Assembly (NCBI RefSeq): GCF_036711975.1
Contig: NW_027248937.1
Span: forward strand, 124,001 to 188,000
DNA from: Onthophagus taurus
Taxonomy: Eukaryota; Arthropoda; Insecta; Coleoptera; Scarabaeidae
Direction: 5' to 3'
Length of the DNA: 64,000 nucleotides
Of this stretch, positions 1 through 11,000 are shown one piece after another. A program made the translations under genes and the position numbers. The notes beneath the pieces were generated by a model. The model was not told the origin of the DNA. It saw only the letters and a list, made by a program, of their open reading frames with translations, and did no database searches. The first letter of the stretch is position 1. Each line of letters opens with the position of its first letter.

Positions 1-2231
1 TGCGACAGTTAAATAAGTTCCACACCGTTTGTGCACGACAATAATTTTCTTCGGTTATACTATCGTCGCATAAAGTATTGTAAAAACTACTTCGATCTGG
101 CAGAGCGGTAAGATTCAGCTTTTCGAATGAATCCACAAAGGAATACGGAAAAACTCCTTTCTGACGTATAAGTCGAAACTGTTCTTCGTTCCTAAAATAT
201 TTTCTGATTTGAACGCATTGGTTGTCTTCCAAAAATGAACCCAACTTCTCTAGCGATAAAGCCATAAACCTAAATGAATCCACAAATCTCAATTTCATAT
301 GAACCCGCCTTAGCTTTCCCTTGCTGTCAATGTTTTCTCCTACGATAATTTTTTTCGAAAATGATATATACTTTTCTTTATTCTGTGCTATAACGTCCAC
401 GTCTTCTTCTTTTAATGCCATATCTTTCACAAACATATGACAATCGTAGTTCGAAAGATTGTGAAAGAATATCGGTATGAACTTTGGTAATTGATAATTG
501 ATGTTACATACAGCATGTGCGGGTCCTCTATACAACCCAGTTAGGTGATCATGATCGCACACTTTATTACCTTCTTTTATTTTGTGCGAACAAATGTGAC
601 AGATATCCTGCATCTCATGTATTAATCTATCAATAGGTGGTAATGGGAGCATTTCTTTTGGTTGGCTTAAATAATTTTTGTATATATTCAGAACGTCATG
701 TTCCAACTTGCTCATGAAAATTTGAGCAGCATTACATCCGCGATATATTTCAAACTTCGACAATGATTCGTCATATGAACATTTTATATAATATGCAAAT
801 GCATAAGGTTCGTGTTTGAAACATTTGACGGAGTATGAATTATCATCGTTAAGTTCTGTTGCTTCCGCATCGGCGATCGGTTTCTGTAATGCTTCAAAAT
901 CTGCATACACCACGAACGGTATTTTTAATTGTCGTTCAAAATTTTCGAACTGTAGTATATTTTCCTTTTCTTCATTTCCATATTTATTTATTTTTAAATT
1001 TGTTGTTGGTAAAATTGCCCTTACCTTGCTGCAATCGTCACTTTGATGACGGATAAGTTTATTTTCTGACGTAAAGAATACCAAGCATCCGTCGCAAATA
1101 TACTTTTCATGACCATTCTGCGATGCTTGCGATGATAGTAATCGAGACAGATTTTTTATCCAACAATAGTGACTATTCCCGGAATCATTTGTAACCAATA
1201 ATAAATTTATATGTCTTTCTTCTTTTTGTCGACATATATACATTGTAATTATGTCATAATTCATAACACCGTCTTTAAAATACTCATTTATTCCATATAC
1301 ATTAATAGATAGTTTGTTCTGCTTTTCAAATACAGGTATATCTCGTAATTTAACTGGAAAAACAATATTTGAATAGTCTAAGCCGCAGTCTAGGTAATTC
1401 GGATACGAAGATGTCCTCTGTGGTAAACCGTTCGGTTCATGTAGTGCGGATGTTACAGCCCATGCAAAACATGCATCATCCGCGTTTTGTATATTTATCA
1501 CAGCACGCTTTGCTTTTATTTGCGATGGTAGATCGATGTAATTAGATGCTCTGATAGGATTATATTTGTTTAAATTTAACTCCATATAGAGAATTTGCAT
1601 TAAAGTCCATCCTAAATAAAATATTGAAACATTTATTTTTTAATATATAGGTATATTATGTCACATTACGCTTACCTGAATCTCGTTCCTGGAATTCTGA
1701 CATTTTTGATGAAATTTCATCAATAAATTCCTTATATATTTTATACAGATCCGACGCTAATGATACTACCTTATTTTTCGTATTGAATGATTTTATTTCA
1801 CAGTCTTCCTTTGATTGTAAAAAATACAAACCAAAACATTCCATATTTAATTTTACATTTCGGTGAATATCGATTGCGCTTTGTATTAGATTTAGTATTT
1901 TTTCTCGAATTCTATGAGAAAATTCATCCAAATCCACAAAAAAACCTTCTTCACTTATTCGATAACTGACAATTTTGTCACCGAATGCTCCAGCTATTCT
2001 CTCCACTCCGTCATCGATTATAACAAAAGCGTTACGCTTGTGTGCGTTGCTTCGTAAATGTGCAGAGTAACATTGTCTATTTACATAATCATCGCAAGCC
2101 TCACATTTTACTGCTTTTGGAATTTGCGGTGCGTCAAGCTTGATTCTCTTGCCAATACAAGATAATCGTTGATGTCTTTTTAAATTGTCAACTCGAGTAA
2201 AACTTTTTCCACAATCCTCACACACGACCAT
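1..2231 (-). CDS. polB: Protein-primed family B DNA polymerase, first copy, 3' end outside window
   Basis: Replicates the element from its ends by protein priming, as inferred for the Polinton family. The gene reads right to left. Exon 1 is 2231-1676 with ATG at 2231-2229, and exon 2 starts at 1611 and continues past position 1. The intron is 1612-1675. Exon 1 encodes N-terminal C2HC/C2H2-type zinc fingers. Exon 2 covers a Cys/His-containing region, a further zinc-finger-like stretch, the exonuclease I motif (YADFEA) and an endonuclease VII-like DHDHLTG region. The polymerase A, B and C motifs lie beyond the edge. The visible part is identical to the second copy at 5025-7255. No stop or frameshift is seen, so the gene is cut only by the window. 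Confidence 0.85.
1612..1675 (-). other. Spliceosomal intron in polB (first copy)
   Basis: On the minus strand the 64-nt segment starts GTAAGC after CAG and ends TTTATTTAG. Splicing joins the two reading frames in phase 1 and restores a Gly-Trp-Thr-Leu junction. It is identical to 6636-6699. Confidence 0.85.
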
Positions 2232-2846
2232 TTTACAATTTAATGTTGTACACTTCTACTTGTTATGAAAGAACTACGTCAATACCACATTTCGCAGGCG
2301 TTTATAAACCCTCACCGCTCCTGAAACTTATTGGGGAGGAGGAGGATGCATCGAGTGCGTTTGTATACATGTATATTTATAACTCCGTATACCTCTGCAT
2401 AATAAATTAAAAAAATATCTCGCAGGTAGATCATGACTCACTTACTAGTATTAAGTTAATTGACCTCCTCCTCGAACGTATCCCCCCAAAAAATTTGCCG
2501 ATTCAAGAACCTCCTCGCATATTTTAAAGCTCCGTATACCTTTACACAATAAATTTTAAAAAATATCCCGCAGGTAGATCATGACTCACTTATTTGTATA
2601 CCTACATGTCCCAAAACCGTATACCTTTGTGTACAATAAGTTAAGAGATATATCGAAAACATTACCAGTTCATTGAGAAGCGTCGAAGGATAAACATAGT
2701 AATTGTTTTCATCTAGGTAAACAGGTTACATATAAAGATAAATTTTTAATAACATAACCTAAATAAAGATACATTTTTAATAAAGATAAATTTTTAATAA
2801 AGATAAATTTTTAATAATTTCGTCAAAATAACATGACCTTCTCAAG
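2232..2846. repeat. Subterminal non-coding region of element 1 (first copy)
   Basis: No gene is visible. The stretch has a TATA-like TTTATAAA at 2301-2308 upstream of polB. It also has two imperfect repeats of a block with CCGTATACCT, AATAAATT and GCAGGTAGATCATGACTCAC (around 2383-2450 and 2531-2600). The motif GACCTCCTCCTC...GCCGATTCAAGAACCTCCTC near 2460-2515 resembles the element terminus. An AAAGATAAATTTTTAAT unit repeats near 2735-2820. The same features recur 5,024 bp to the right. Confidence 0.7.
2301..2308 (-). promoter_or_regulatory. TATA-like box upstream of polB (first copy)
   Basis: TTTATAAA is palindromic and lies about 70 bp upstream of the polB ATG (2231), a reasonable place for a core promoter. 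It is duplicated at 7325-7332. Confidence 0.5.
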
Positions 2847-2848
2847 AA

Positions 2849-3355
2849 ATGTGGAAAGAATTTAGTATGCAAGGTAACTATCGTTGGTTGGAATTGCTTC
2901 CCAAATTAATTCTGGATTATAACAACCAAGTTCACAGGACGATAGGAATGAAACCTAGCGAGGTAAATAACAGAAACGCATCGACACTGTTAAAAACTGT
3001 ATATAATTACATAAAAATTGTCGATCCTTATACCAAAAAATTTAATGTCGGTGATCACGTCAGAGTGAGCAAGCATCGACACGCCTTCACCAAAAACTAT
3101 ACTCCCAATTGGTCTAACGAAGTGTTTACAATACATTCTGTTCGTAATACTTTCCCAACAACATATCTGCTCAAAGATGCATCCAATGAAAAAATTATGG
3201 GTGGTTTTTATCGAGAGGAATTACAAAAAGTTAAATATCCTGACGTCTACTTGGTGGAAAAAGTGCTACGGCGAAAAGGAAATCAAGTGTTTGTGAAATG
3301 GTTAGGATTAGGTCCGTCTCATAATTCTTGGATCTCAAAAACTAACGTTCTTTAA
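2849..3355 (+). pseudogene. 5'-truncated Polinton integrase (rve/DDE) with intact chromodomain
   Basis: A 168-residue open frame is homologous to the C-terminal half of the complete integrase at 41356-42291. It begins at MWKEFSMQG, a few residues after the position of the catalytic glutamate. All three DDE residues are therefore missing and it cannot catalyse integration. It retains the YN..HRTI.MKPSEV segment, the KFNVGDHVRVSK SH3-like region and a C-terminal chromodomain (roughly residues 130-168, VYLVEKVLRRKG...KWLG...HNSWI). The truncation coincides with the tandem-duplication breakpoint at 2846/2847. The first ATG at 2849 is fortuitous. It converges on polB, with 107 bp between the two stops. 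Confidence 0.85.
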
Positions 3356-3462
3356 AACGTATAAAGACCTATTTAAAAGTTTACAAGACTTTATTAACAA
3401 TCGAACATTACAAATACATTATTATTATTATTCTTTACAATTTTTTATAAATTAAATTAAAT

Positions 3463-6400
3463 TCATTTATTCGCATTCAATCTTTTTATCAACCAATGAC
3501 CCCACGCCAAAGTATTACATCCGTTCGGTAATATGTATCGTTTATCATCGCACGATGAAAGAGCAATTTTATTCTTTAATTCGGTATACATAGTATGAAA
3601 TTCTGACTTAAAAATGTACATTTTTTTATGAACCGATCCGCCACATTCAACCACACGTTTATAATCGGTCACGCTTAAATGTTTATCTATAACATATTTC
3701 TTTACTCCTTTAGCCTTCTTTACATTATCATTCAACAAGGTGATGCAGTACGCCTTAGCTCCTGTTCCAACAAATGACGTTATGCACCTGTTTGGATATT
3801 CATCTTTCATTCTTCCCAACACAGATCGACCGCGAGGTATATTGTGTATATTCTCTAACGGATAATTGGACGTGTCAAAAAATTCAATATTTTCTTTTAT
3901 ATCCTCATATACATTGGGAGTAGTAATTTCTAGGATTAGGGAATCAGTATCGGTGTATAAAAGTGTTATGTTATTTCCATATTTAACTTTTAAGTAATCA
4001 TAGAAGAAGCTGTACATTACGGTTTTCGAAAGCTCTAATATACTGAAACCCACATACAGCGGTTTGCAATAACGAACTTCCGCGACGTTCAATTGAACGG
4101 CTATCAAATTATCGCAAAATATTTTCGAAGATTTAAAATTTGGTTTAGCTATTAGGGCTTCCACGCCCGGTTTCTTATGACGACATTCCCAGTGGGTAAC
4201 TAGTCTTATATCCACTCGCTTTTCCACATTTTCCATTGTCTTACCGTATACGATGTTATTCATTGCTTTGTAATGATTTTTTTCAAATTCATTCTTAGCT
4301 TTCGCACGTTTATCGGAATTGAAATCGATGTAGCTCCGCATCCAGTTGGATTGTTTAAATTCTAATACTCTGTAAATCTTCGTTAGTTTCAATCCGAACT
4401 TGATACACTGCTTTAGATTCACGTAATGAATGATGTATTTTGTTTTATTTTCCAAATTTGCTATTAACTTTGCATTTTTTGAACCTGGGGGTACAATCCG
4501 TTCTGGACAAAATGGCAAATCGTTGTGTTCATCATGTATTGCTTCCGGATACTCTAAATCTACCTCGAACACGTAACCCTTTTCGGAATCGTCTTCCGTA
4601 TTGTAAATATCTAACTTTTGAATTTCTTCATCTGATAGCCATCGAAATCCCCCCGTCGGTAATTTTCGTCTCATTGCGTGTCCATACAAATTCGTAGCGT
4701 CGAGATACAAAATATAAGATGGGTCTTTGGTTTCATCAAATTCCATCATTAATTTATTGTTAGCCTTCGCACTGCGTTTAGTGCACATACTTAATCCACC
4801 GCGAATACCATTTTTAAAGAAGTGTAACATGTCTATGTCCGTTAATAATTCTAATTTTACCCCTGTCATTCGTAATAATGCATCCCAACCGAAGCCCGGC
4901 GCTGTGAAGTAATGACATGGATCTAAAGAGTAATACTTCATCGAGATGGTTCGGAAATTCTCAAATACGTCCGCCAAAAGTAAAACGTCAGACGTTAAAT
5001 AAATGTCGCTATATTCGCCTAAAGTGCGACAGTTAAATAAGTTCCACACCGTTTGTGCACGACAATAATTTTCTTCGGTTATACTATCGTCGCATAAAGT
5101 ATTGTAAAAACTACTTCGATCTGGCAGAGCGGTAAGATTCAGCTTTTCGAATGAATCCACAAAGGAATACGGAAAAACTCCTTTCTGACGTATAAGTCGA
5201 AACTGTTCTTCGTTCCTAAAATATTTTCTGATTTGAACGCATTGGTTGTCTTCCAAAAATGAACCCAACTTCTCTAGCGATAAAGCCATAAACCTAAATG
5301 AATCCACAAATCTCAATTTCATATGAACCCGCCTTAGCTTTCCCTTGCTGTCAATGTTTTCTCCTACGATAATTTTTTTCGAAAATGATATATACTTTTC
5401 TTTATTCTGTGCTATAACGTCCACGTCTTCTTCTTTTAATGCCATATCTTTCACAAACATATGACAATCGTAGTTCGAAAGATTGTGAAAGAATATCGGT
5501 ATGAACTTTGGTAATTGATAATTGATGTTACATACAGCATGTGCGGGTCCTCTATACAACCCAGTTAGGTGATCATGATCGCACACTTTATTACCTTCTT
5601 TTATTTTGTGCGAACAAATGTGACAGATATCCTGCATCTCATGTATTAATCTATCAATAGGTGGTAATGGGAGCATTTCTTTTGGTTGGCTTAAATAATT
5701 TTTGTATATATTCAGAACGTCATGTTCCAACTTGCTCATGAAAATTTGAGCAGCATTACATCCGCGATATATTTCAAACTTCGACAATGATTCGTCATAT
5801 GAACATTTTATATAATATGCAAATGCATAAGGTTCGTGTTTGAAACATTTGACGGAGTATGAATTATCATCGTTAAGTTCTGTTGCTTCCGCATCGGCGA
5901 TCGGTTTCTGTAATGCTTCAAAATCTGCATACACCACGAACGGTATTTTTAATTGTCGTTCAAAATTTTCGAACTGTAGTATATTTTCCTTTTCTTCATT
6001 TCCATATTTATTTATTTTTAAATTTGTTGTTGGTAAAATTGCCCTTACCTTGCTGCAATCGTCACTTTGATGACGGATAAGTTTATTTTCTGACGTAAAG
6101 AATACCAAGCATCCGTCGCAAATATACTTTTCATGACCATTCTGCGATGCTTGCGATGATAGTAATCGAGACAGATTTTTTATCCAACAATAGTGACTAT
6201 TCCCGGAATCATTTGTAACCAATAATAAATTTATATGTCTTTCTTCTTTTTGTCGACATATATACATTGTAATTATGTCATAATTCATAACACCGTCTTT
6301 AAAATACTCATTTATTCCATATACATTAATAGATAGTTTGTTCTGCTTTTCAAATACAGGTATATCTCGTAATTTAACTGGAAAAACAATATTTGAATAG

Positions 6401-7255
6401 TCTAAGCCGCAGTCTAGGTAATTCGGATACGAAGATGTCCTCTGTGGTAAACCGTTCGGTTCATGTAGTGCGGATGTTACAGCCCATGCAAAACATGCAT
6501 CATCCGCGTTTTGTATATTTATCACAGCACGCTTTGCTTTTATTTGCGATGGTAGATCGATGTAATTAGATGCTCTGATAGGATTATATTTGTTTAAATT
6601 TAACTCCATATAGAGAATTTGCATTAAAGTCCATCCTAAATAAAATATTGAAACATTTATTTTTTAATATATAGGTATATTATGTCACATTACGCTTACC
6701 TGAATCTCGTTCCTGGAATTCTGACATTTTTGATGAAATTTCATCAATAAATTCCTTATATATTTTATACAGATCCGACGCTAATGATACTACCTTATTT
6801 TTCGTATTGAATGATTTTATTTCACAGTCTTCCTTTGATTGTAAAAAATACAAACCAAAACATTCCATATTTAATTTTACATTTCGGTGAATATCGATTG
6901 CGCTTTGTATTAGATTTAGTATTTTTTCTCGAATTCTATGAGAAAATTCATCCAAATCCACAAAAAAACCTTCTTCACTTATTCGATAACTGACAATTTT
7001 GTCACCGAATGCTCCAGCTATTCTCTCCACTCCGTCATCGATTATAACAAAAGCGTTACGCTTGTGTGCGTTGCTTCGTAAATGTGCAGAGTAACATTGT
7101 CTATTTACATAATCATCGCAAGCCTCACATTTTACTGCTTTTGGAATTTGCGGTGCGTCAAGCTTGATTCTCTTGCCAATACAAGATAATCGTTGATGTC
7201 TTTTTAAATTGTCAACTCGAGTAAAACTTTTTCCACAATCCTCACACACGACCAT
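3463..7255 (-). CDS. polB: Protein-primed family B DNA polymerase of Polinton element 1
   Basis: DNA polymerase of the Polinton/adintovirus pPolB family, expected to copy the linear element using a terminal protein primer. Exon 1 is 7255-6700 (ATG 7255-7253) and exon 2 is 6635-3463, joined in phase 1 across a 64-nt intron to give 1,242 residues with no internal stop. Exon 1 has a C-x2-C...H-x4-C finger (CEDCGKSF...) and a second C2H2 finger (CEACDDYV...H...H). Downstream come a CFAW...HYCW Cys/His region, a third finger (CDGC...H...C), exonuclease motif YADFEA, an endonuclease VII-like CHIC...CDHDHLTG...C block, HNLSNYD (exo II), YLTSDVLLL (exo III), YLDATNLYG (Pol A), NNIVYGK (Pol B) and YTDTDS (Pol C). 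All catalytic motifs are present. It is convergent with the integrase fragment. Confidence 0.93.
6636..6699 (-). other. Spliceosomal intron in polB (second copy)
   Basis: 64 nt with donor CAG|GTAAGC and acceptor TTTATTTAG|GA on the minus strand. Without splicing, the zinc-finger N-terminus and the polymerase lie in different frames with a stop at the end of exon 1. The intron position equals that in element 2 (45664-45722), although the intron sequences differ. Confidence 0.88.
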
Positions 7256-7870
7256 TTTACAATTTAATGTTGTACACTTCTACTTGTTATGAAAGAACTA
7301 CGTCAATACCACATTTCGCAGGCGTTTATAAACCCTCACCGCTCCTGAAACTTATTGGGGAGGAGGAGGATGCATCGAGTGCGTTTGTATACATGTATAT
7401 TTATAACTCCGTATACCTCTGCATAATAAATTAAAAAAATATCTCGCAGGTAGATCATGACTCACTTACTAGTATTAAGTTAATTGACCTCCTCCTCGAA
7501 CGTATCCCCCCAAAAAATTTGCCGATTCAAGAACCTCCTCGCATATTTTAAAGCTCCGTATACCTTTACACAATAAATTTTAAAAAATATCCCGCAGGTA
7601 GATCATGACTCACTTATTTGTATACCTACATGTCCCAAAACCGTATACCTTTGTGTACAATAAGTTAAGAGATATATCGAAAACATTACCAGTTCATTGA
7701 GAAGCGTCGAAGGATAAACATAGTAATTGTTTTCATCTAGGTAAACAGGTTACATATAAAGATAAATTTTTAATAACATAACCTAAATAAAGATACATTT
7801 TTAATAAAGATAAATTTTTAATAAAGATAAATTTTTAATAATTTCGTCAAAATAACATGACCTTCTCAAG
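7256..7870. repeat. Subterminal non-coding region of element 1 (second copy)
   Basis: Same content as 2232-2846: TATA-like box, two imperfect CCGTATACCT...GATCATGACTCAC repeats, GA-rich/CT-rich GAGGAGGAGG motifs and AAAGATAAATTTTTAAT repeats. No coding potential is seen. Confidence 0.7.
7325..7332 (-). promoter_or_regulatory. TATA-like box upstream of polB (second copy)
   Basis: Palindromic TTTATAAA about 70 bp before the polB start codon. By position it is the likely core promoter of the polymerase gene, facing inward from the element end. Confidence 0.5.
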
Positions 7871-7978
7871 TTAATTGACCTCCTCCTCTCTTCATCGAAT
7901 CTCCTCCGACCCTCAAAAGAATCGCCGATTCAAGAACCTCCTCTCCTCATCGAACCTCCTCTGACCCCCAAAAAATTT

Positions 7979-8036
7979 GCCGATTCAAGAACCTCCTCCT
8001 AGAACGCAGGTTCGAGGAGGAGGTTCTTGAATCGGC
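7979..8036. repeat. Perfect 22-bp inverted repeat at the terminus of element 1
   Basis: The 22 bases at 7979-8000 (starting GCCGATTCAAGAACC) are the exact reverse complement of 8015-8036. The 14-nt spacer itself contains GAAC/GTTC, so the whole segment can fold into one hairpin. It ends 14 bp from the element tip. A longer palindrome lies in the equivalent place in element 2. A role in terminal replication or integrase recognition is inference. Confidence 0.8.
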
Positions 8037-11000
8037 GAATCTATACTACTTGTGCCCAAAACCTGATATTATGACGTTATACGCCGTTCTGAGACATGTT
8101 TGAACTTTCTATCACTTTTGGTTCCGATAATTCTGTTGACCATATTTGTGATATTCAGACGCCAAATGACATCTTTGAGCATGTTGGAGATAAAAAACAA
8201 AATGTGCCCAAAACGTGATATTATGACGTTATACGCCGTTCTGAGACATGTTTGAACTTTCTATCACTTTTGGTTCCGATAATTCTGTTGACCATATTTG
8301 TGATATTCAGACGCCAAATGACATCTTTGAGCATGTTGGAGATAAAAAACAAAATGTGCCCAAAACGTGATATTATGACGTTATACGCCGTTCTGAGACA
8401 TGTTTGAACTTTCTATCACTTTTGGTTCCGATAATTCTGTTGACCATATTTGTGATATTCAGACGCCAAATGACATGTTGGAGCATGTTGGAGATAAAAA
8501 ACAAAATGTGCCCAAAACGTGATATTATGACGTTATACGCCGTTCTGAGACATGTTTGAACTTTCTATCACTTTTGGTTCCGATAATTCAGTTGACCATA
8601 TTTGTGATATTCAGACGCCAAATGACATCTTTGAGCATGTTGGAGATAAAAAACAAAATGTGCCCAAAACGTGATATTATGACGTTATACGCCGTTCTGA
8701 GACATGTTTGAACTTTCTATCACTTTTGGTTCCGATAATTCTGTTGACCATATTTGTGATATTCAGGCGCCAAATGACATGTTGGAGCATGTTGGAGATA
8801 AAAAACAAAATGTGCCCAAAACGTTATATTATGACGTTATACGCCGTTCTGAGACATGTTTGAACTTTCTATCACTTTTGGTTCCGATAATTCTGTTGAC
8901 CATATTTTTGATATTCAGACGCCAAATGACATCTTTGAGCATGTTGGAGATAAAAAACAAAATGTGCCCAAAACGTTATATTATGACGTTATACGCCGTT
9001 CTGAGACATGTTTGAACTTTCTGTCACTTTTGGTTCCGATAATTCTGTTGACCATATTTGTGATATTCAGACGCCAAATGACATCTTTGAGCATGTTGGA
9101 GATAAAAAACAAAATGTGCCCAAAACGTGATATTATGACGTTATACGCCGTTCTGAGACATGTTTGAACTTTCTATCACTTTTGGTTCCGATAATTCTGT
9201 TGACCATATTTGTGATATTCAGGCGCCAAATGACATGTTGGAACATGTTGGAGATAAAAAACAAAATGTGCCCAAAACGTGATATTATGACGTTATACGC
9301 CGTTCTGAGACATGTTTGAACTTTCTATCACTTTTGGTTCCGATAATTCTGTTGACCATATTTGTGATATCCAGACGCCAAATGACATCTTTGAGCATGT
9401 TGGAGATAAAAAACAAAATGTGCCCAAAACGTGATATTATGACGTTATACGCCGTTCTGAGACATGTTTGAACTTTCTATCACTTTTGGTTCCGATAATT
9501 CTGTTGACCATATTTGTGATATTCAGACGCCAAATGACATCTTTGAGCATGTTGGAGATAAAAAACAAAATGTGCCCAAAACGTGATATTATGACGTTAT
9601 ACGCCGTTCTGAGACATGTTTGAACTTTCTATCACATTTGGTTCCGATAATTCTGTTGACCATATTTGTGATATTCAGGCGCCAAATGACATGTTGGAGC
9701 ATGTTGGAGATAAAAAACAAAATGTGCCCAAAACGTGATATTATGACGTTATACGCCGTTCTGAGACATGTTTGAACTTTCATTCACTTTTGGTTCCGAT
9801 CATTCTGTTGACCATATTTGTGATTTTCAGACGCCAAATGACATCTTTGAGCATGTTGGAGATAAAAAACAAAATGTGCCCAAAACGTTATATTATGACG
9901 TTATACGCCGTTCTGAGACATGTTTGAACTTTCTATCACTTTTGGTTCCGATAATTCTGTTGACCATATTTGTGATATTCAGACGCCAAATGACATCTTT
10001 GAGCATGTTGGAGATAAAAAACAAAATGTGCCCAAAACGTGATATTATGACGTTATACGCCGTTCTGAGACATGTTTGAACTTTCTATCACTTTTGGTTC
10101 CGGTAATTCTGTTGACCATATTTTTGATATTCAGACGCCAAATGACATCTTTGAGCATGTGGGAGATAAAAAACAAAATGTGCCCAAAACGTTATATTAT
10201 GACGTTATACGCCGTTCTGAGACATGTTTGAACTTTCTATCACTTTTGGTTCCGATAATTCTGTTGACCATATTTGTGATATTCAGGCGCCAAATGACAT
10301 GTTGGAGCATGTTGGAGATAAAAAACAAAATGTGCCCAAAACGTGATATTATGACGTTATACGCCGTTCTGAGACATGTTTGAACTTTCTATCACTTTTG
10401 GTTCCGATAATTCTGTTGACCGTATTTGTGTTATTCAGACGCCAAATGACATCTTTGAGCATGTTGGAGATAAAAAACAAAATGTGCCCAAAACGTGATA
10501 TTATGACGTTACACGCCGTTCTGAGACATGTTTGAACTTTCTATCACTTTTGGTTCCGATAGTTCTGTTGACCATATTTGTTATATTCAGACGCCAAATG
10601 ACATGTTGGAGCATGTTGGAGATAAAAAACAAAATGTGCCCAAAACGTTATATTATGACGTTATACGCCGTTCTGAGACATGTTTGAACTTTCTATCACT
10701 TTTGGTTCCGATAATTCTGTTGACCATATTTGTGATATTCAGGCGCCAAATGACATGTTGGAGCATGTTGGAGATAAAAAACAAAATGTGCCCAAAACGT
10801 GATATTATGACGTTATACGCCGTTCTGAGACATGTTTGAACTTTCTATCACTTTTGGTTCCGATAATTCTGTTGACCATATTTGTGATATTCAGACGCCA
10901 AATGACATCTTTGAGCATGTTGGAGATAAAAAACAAAATGTGTCCAAAACGTGATATTATGACGTTATACGCCGTTCTGAGACATGTTTGAACTTTCTAT

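Larger units (their letters stand above)
1..2846. mobile_element. Polinton element 1, first (left) tandem copy, truncated by the window edge
   Basis: This stretch matches 5025-7870 at a constant offset of 5,024 bp, and I saw no difference in the parts I compared. It holds the 5' two-thirds of the DNA polymerase gene on the minus strand and most of the element's terminal non-coding region. It stops at 2846 (after CTCAAG), about 180 bp before the true terminus seen in the second copy. At 2847 it runs straight into an integrase fragment of the next copy. This is a head-to-tail tandem duplication or an assembly error in a repeat. The missing left part lies outside the window. Confidence 0.85.
2847..7870. 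repeat. 5,024-bp tandemly duplicated Polinton unit (second copy)
   Basis: The unit runs from the integrase fragment through the complete polB gene to CTCAAG at 7870. The preceding copy ends at 2846 with the same CTCAAG, and the first 2,846 bases of the window equal 5025-7870. Every base I compared is the same, including introns and non-coding repeats, so the duplication is very recent or a misassembly. The breakpoint joins the terminal region of one copy to the middle of an integrase gene. Confidence 0.85.
2847..8050. mobile_element. Polinton element 1, right part with true terminus
   Basis: Carries the truncated integrase, complete spliced polB and the terminal region. The end reads ...CTATACTACT at 8041-8050. 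Read inward this is AGTAGTATAG then CGCCGATTCAAGAACC, matching the AGTAGTAGAT...GCCGATTC start of the second Polinton. At 8051 satellite sequence begins abruptly (TGTGCCCAAAACC). The predicted 6-bp target duplication would be TGTGCC, but the other end is outside the window. The polymerase is clearly different in sequence from that of element 2, so this is a separate lineage. Confidence 0.85.

Noticed and set aside
816..1056. Plus-strand small frames over polB (also at 5840-6080 and others)
   Set aside because: They are antisense shadows of the polymerase coding sequence, with no start context and no independent similarity.
2849..3355. Functional stand-alone integrase in element 1
   Set aside because: It lacks the catalytic Asp, Asp and Glu; the frame starts at the duplication breakpoint.
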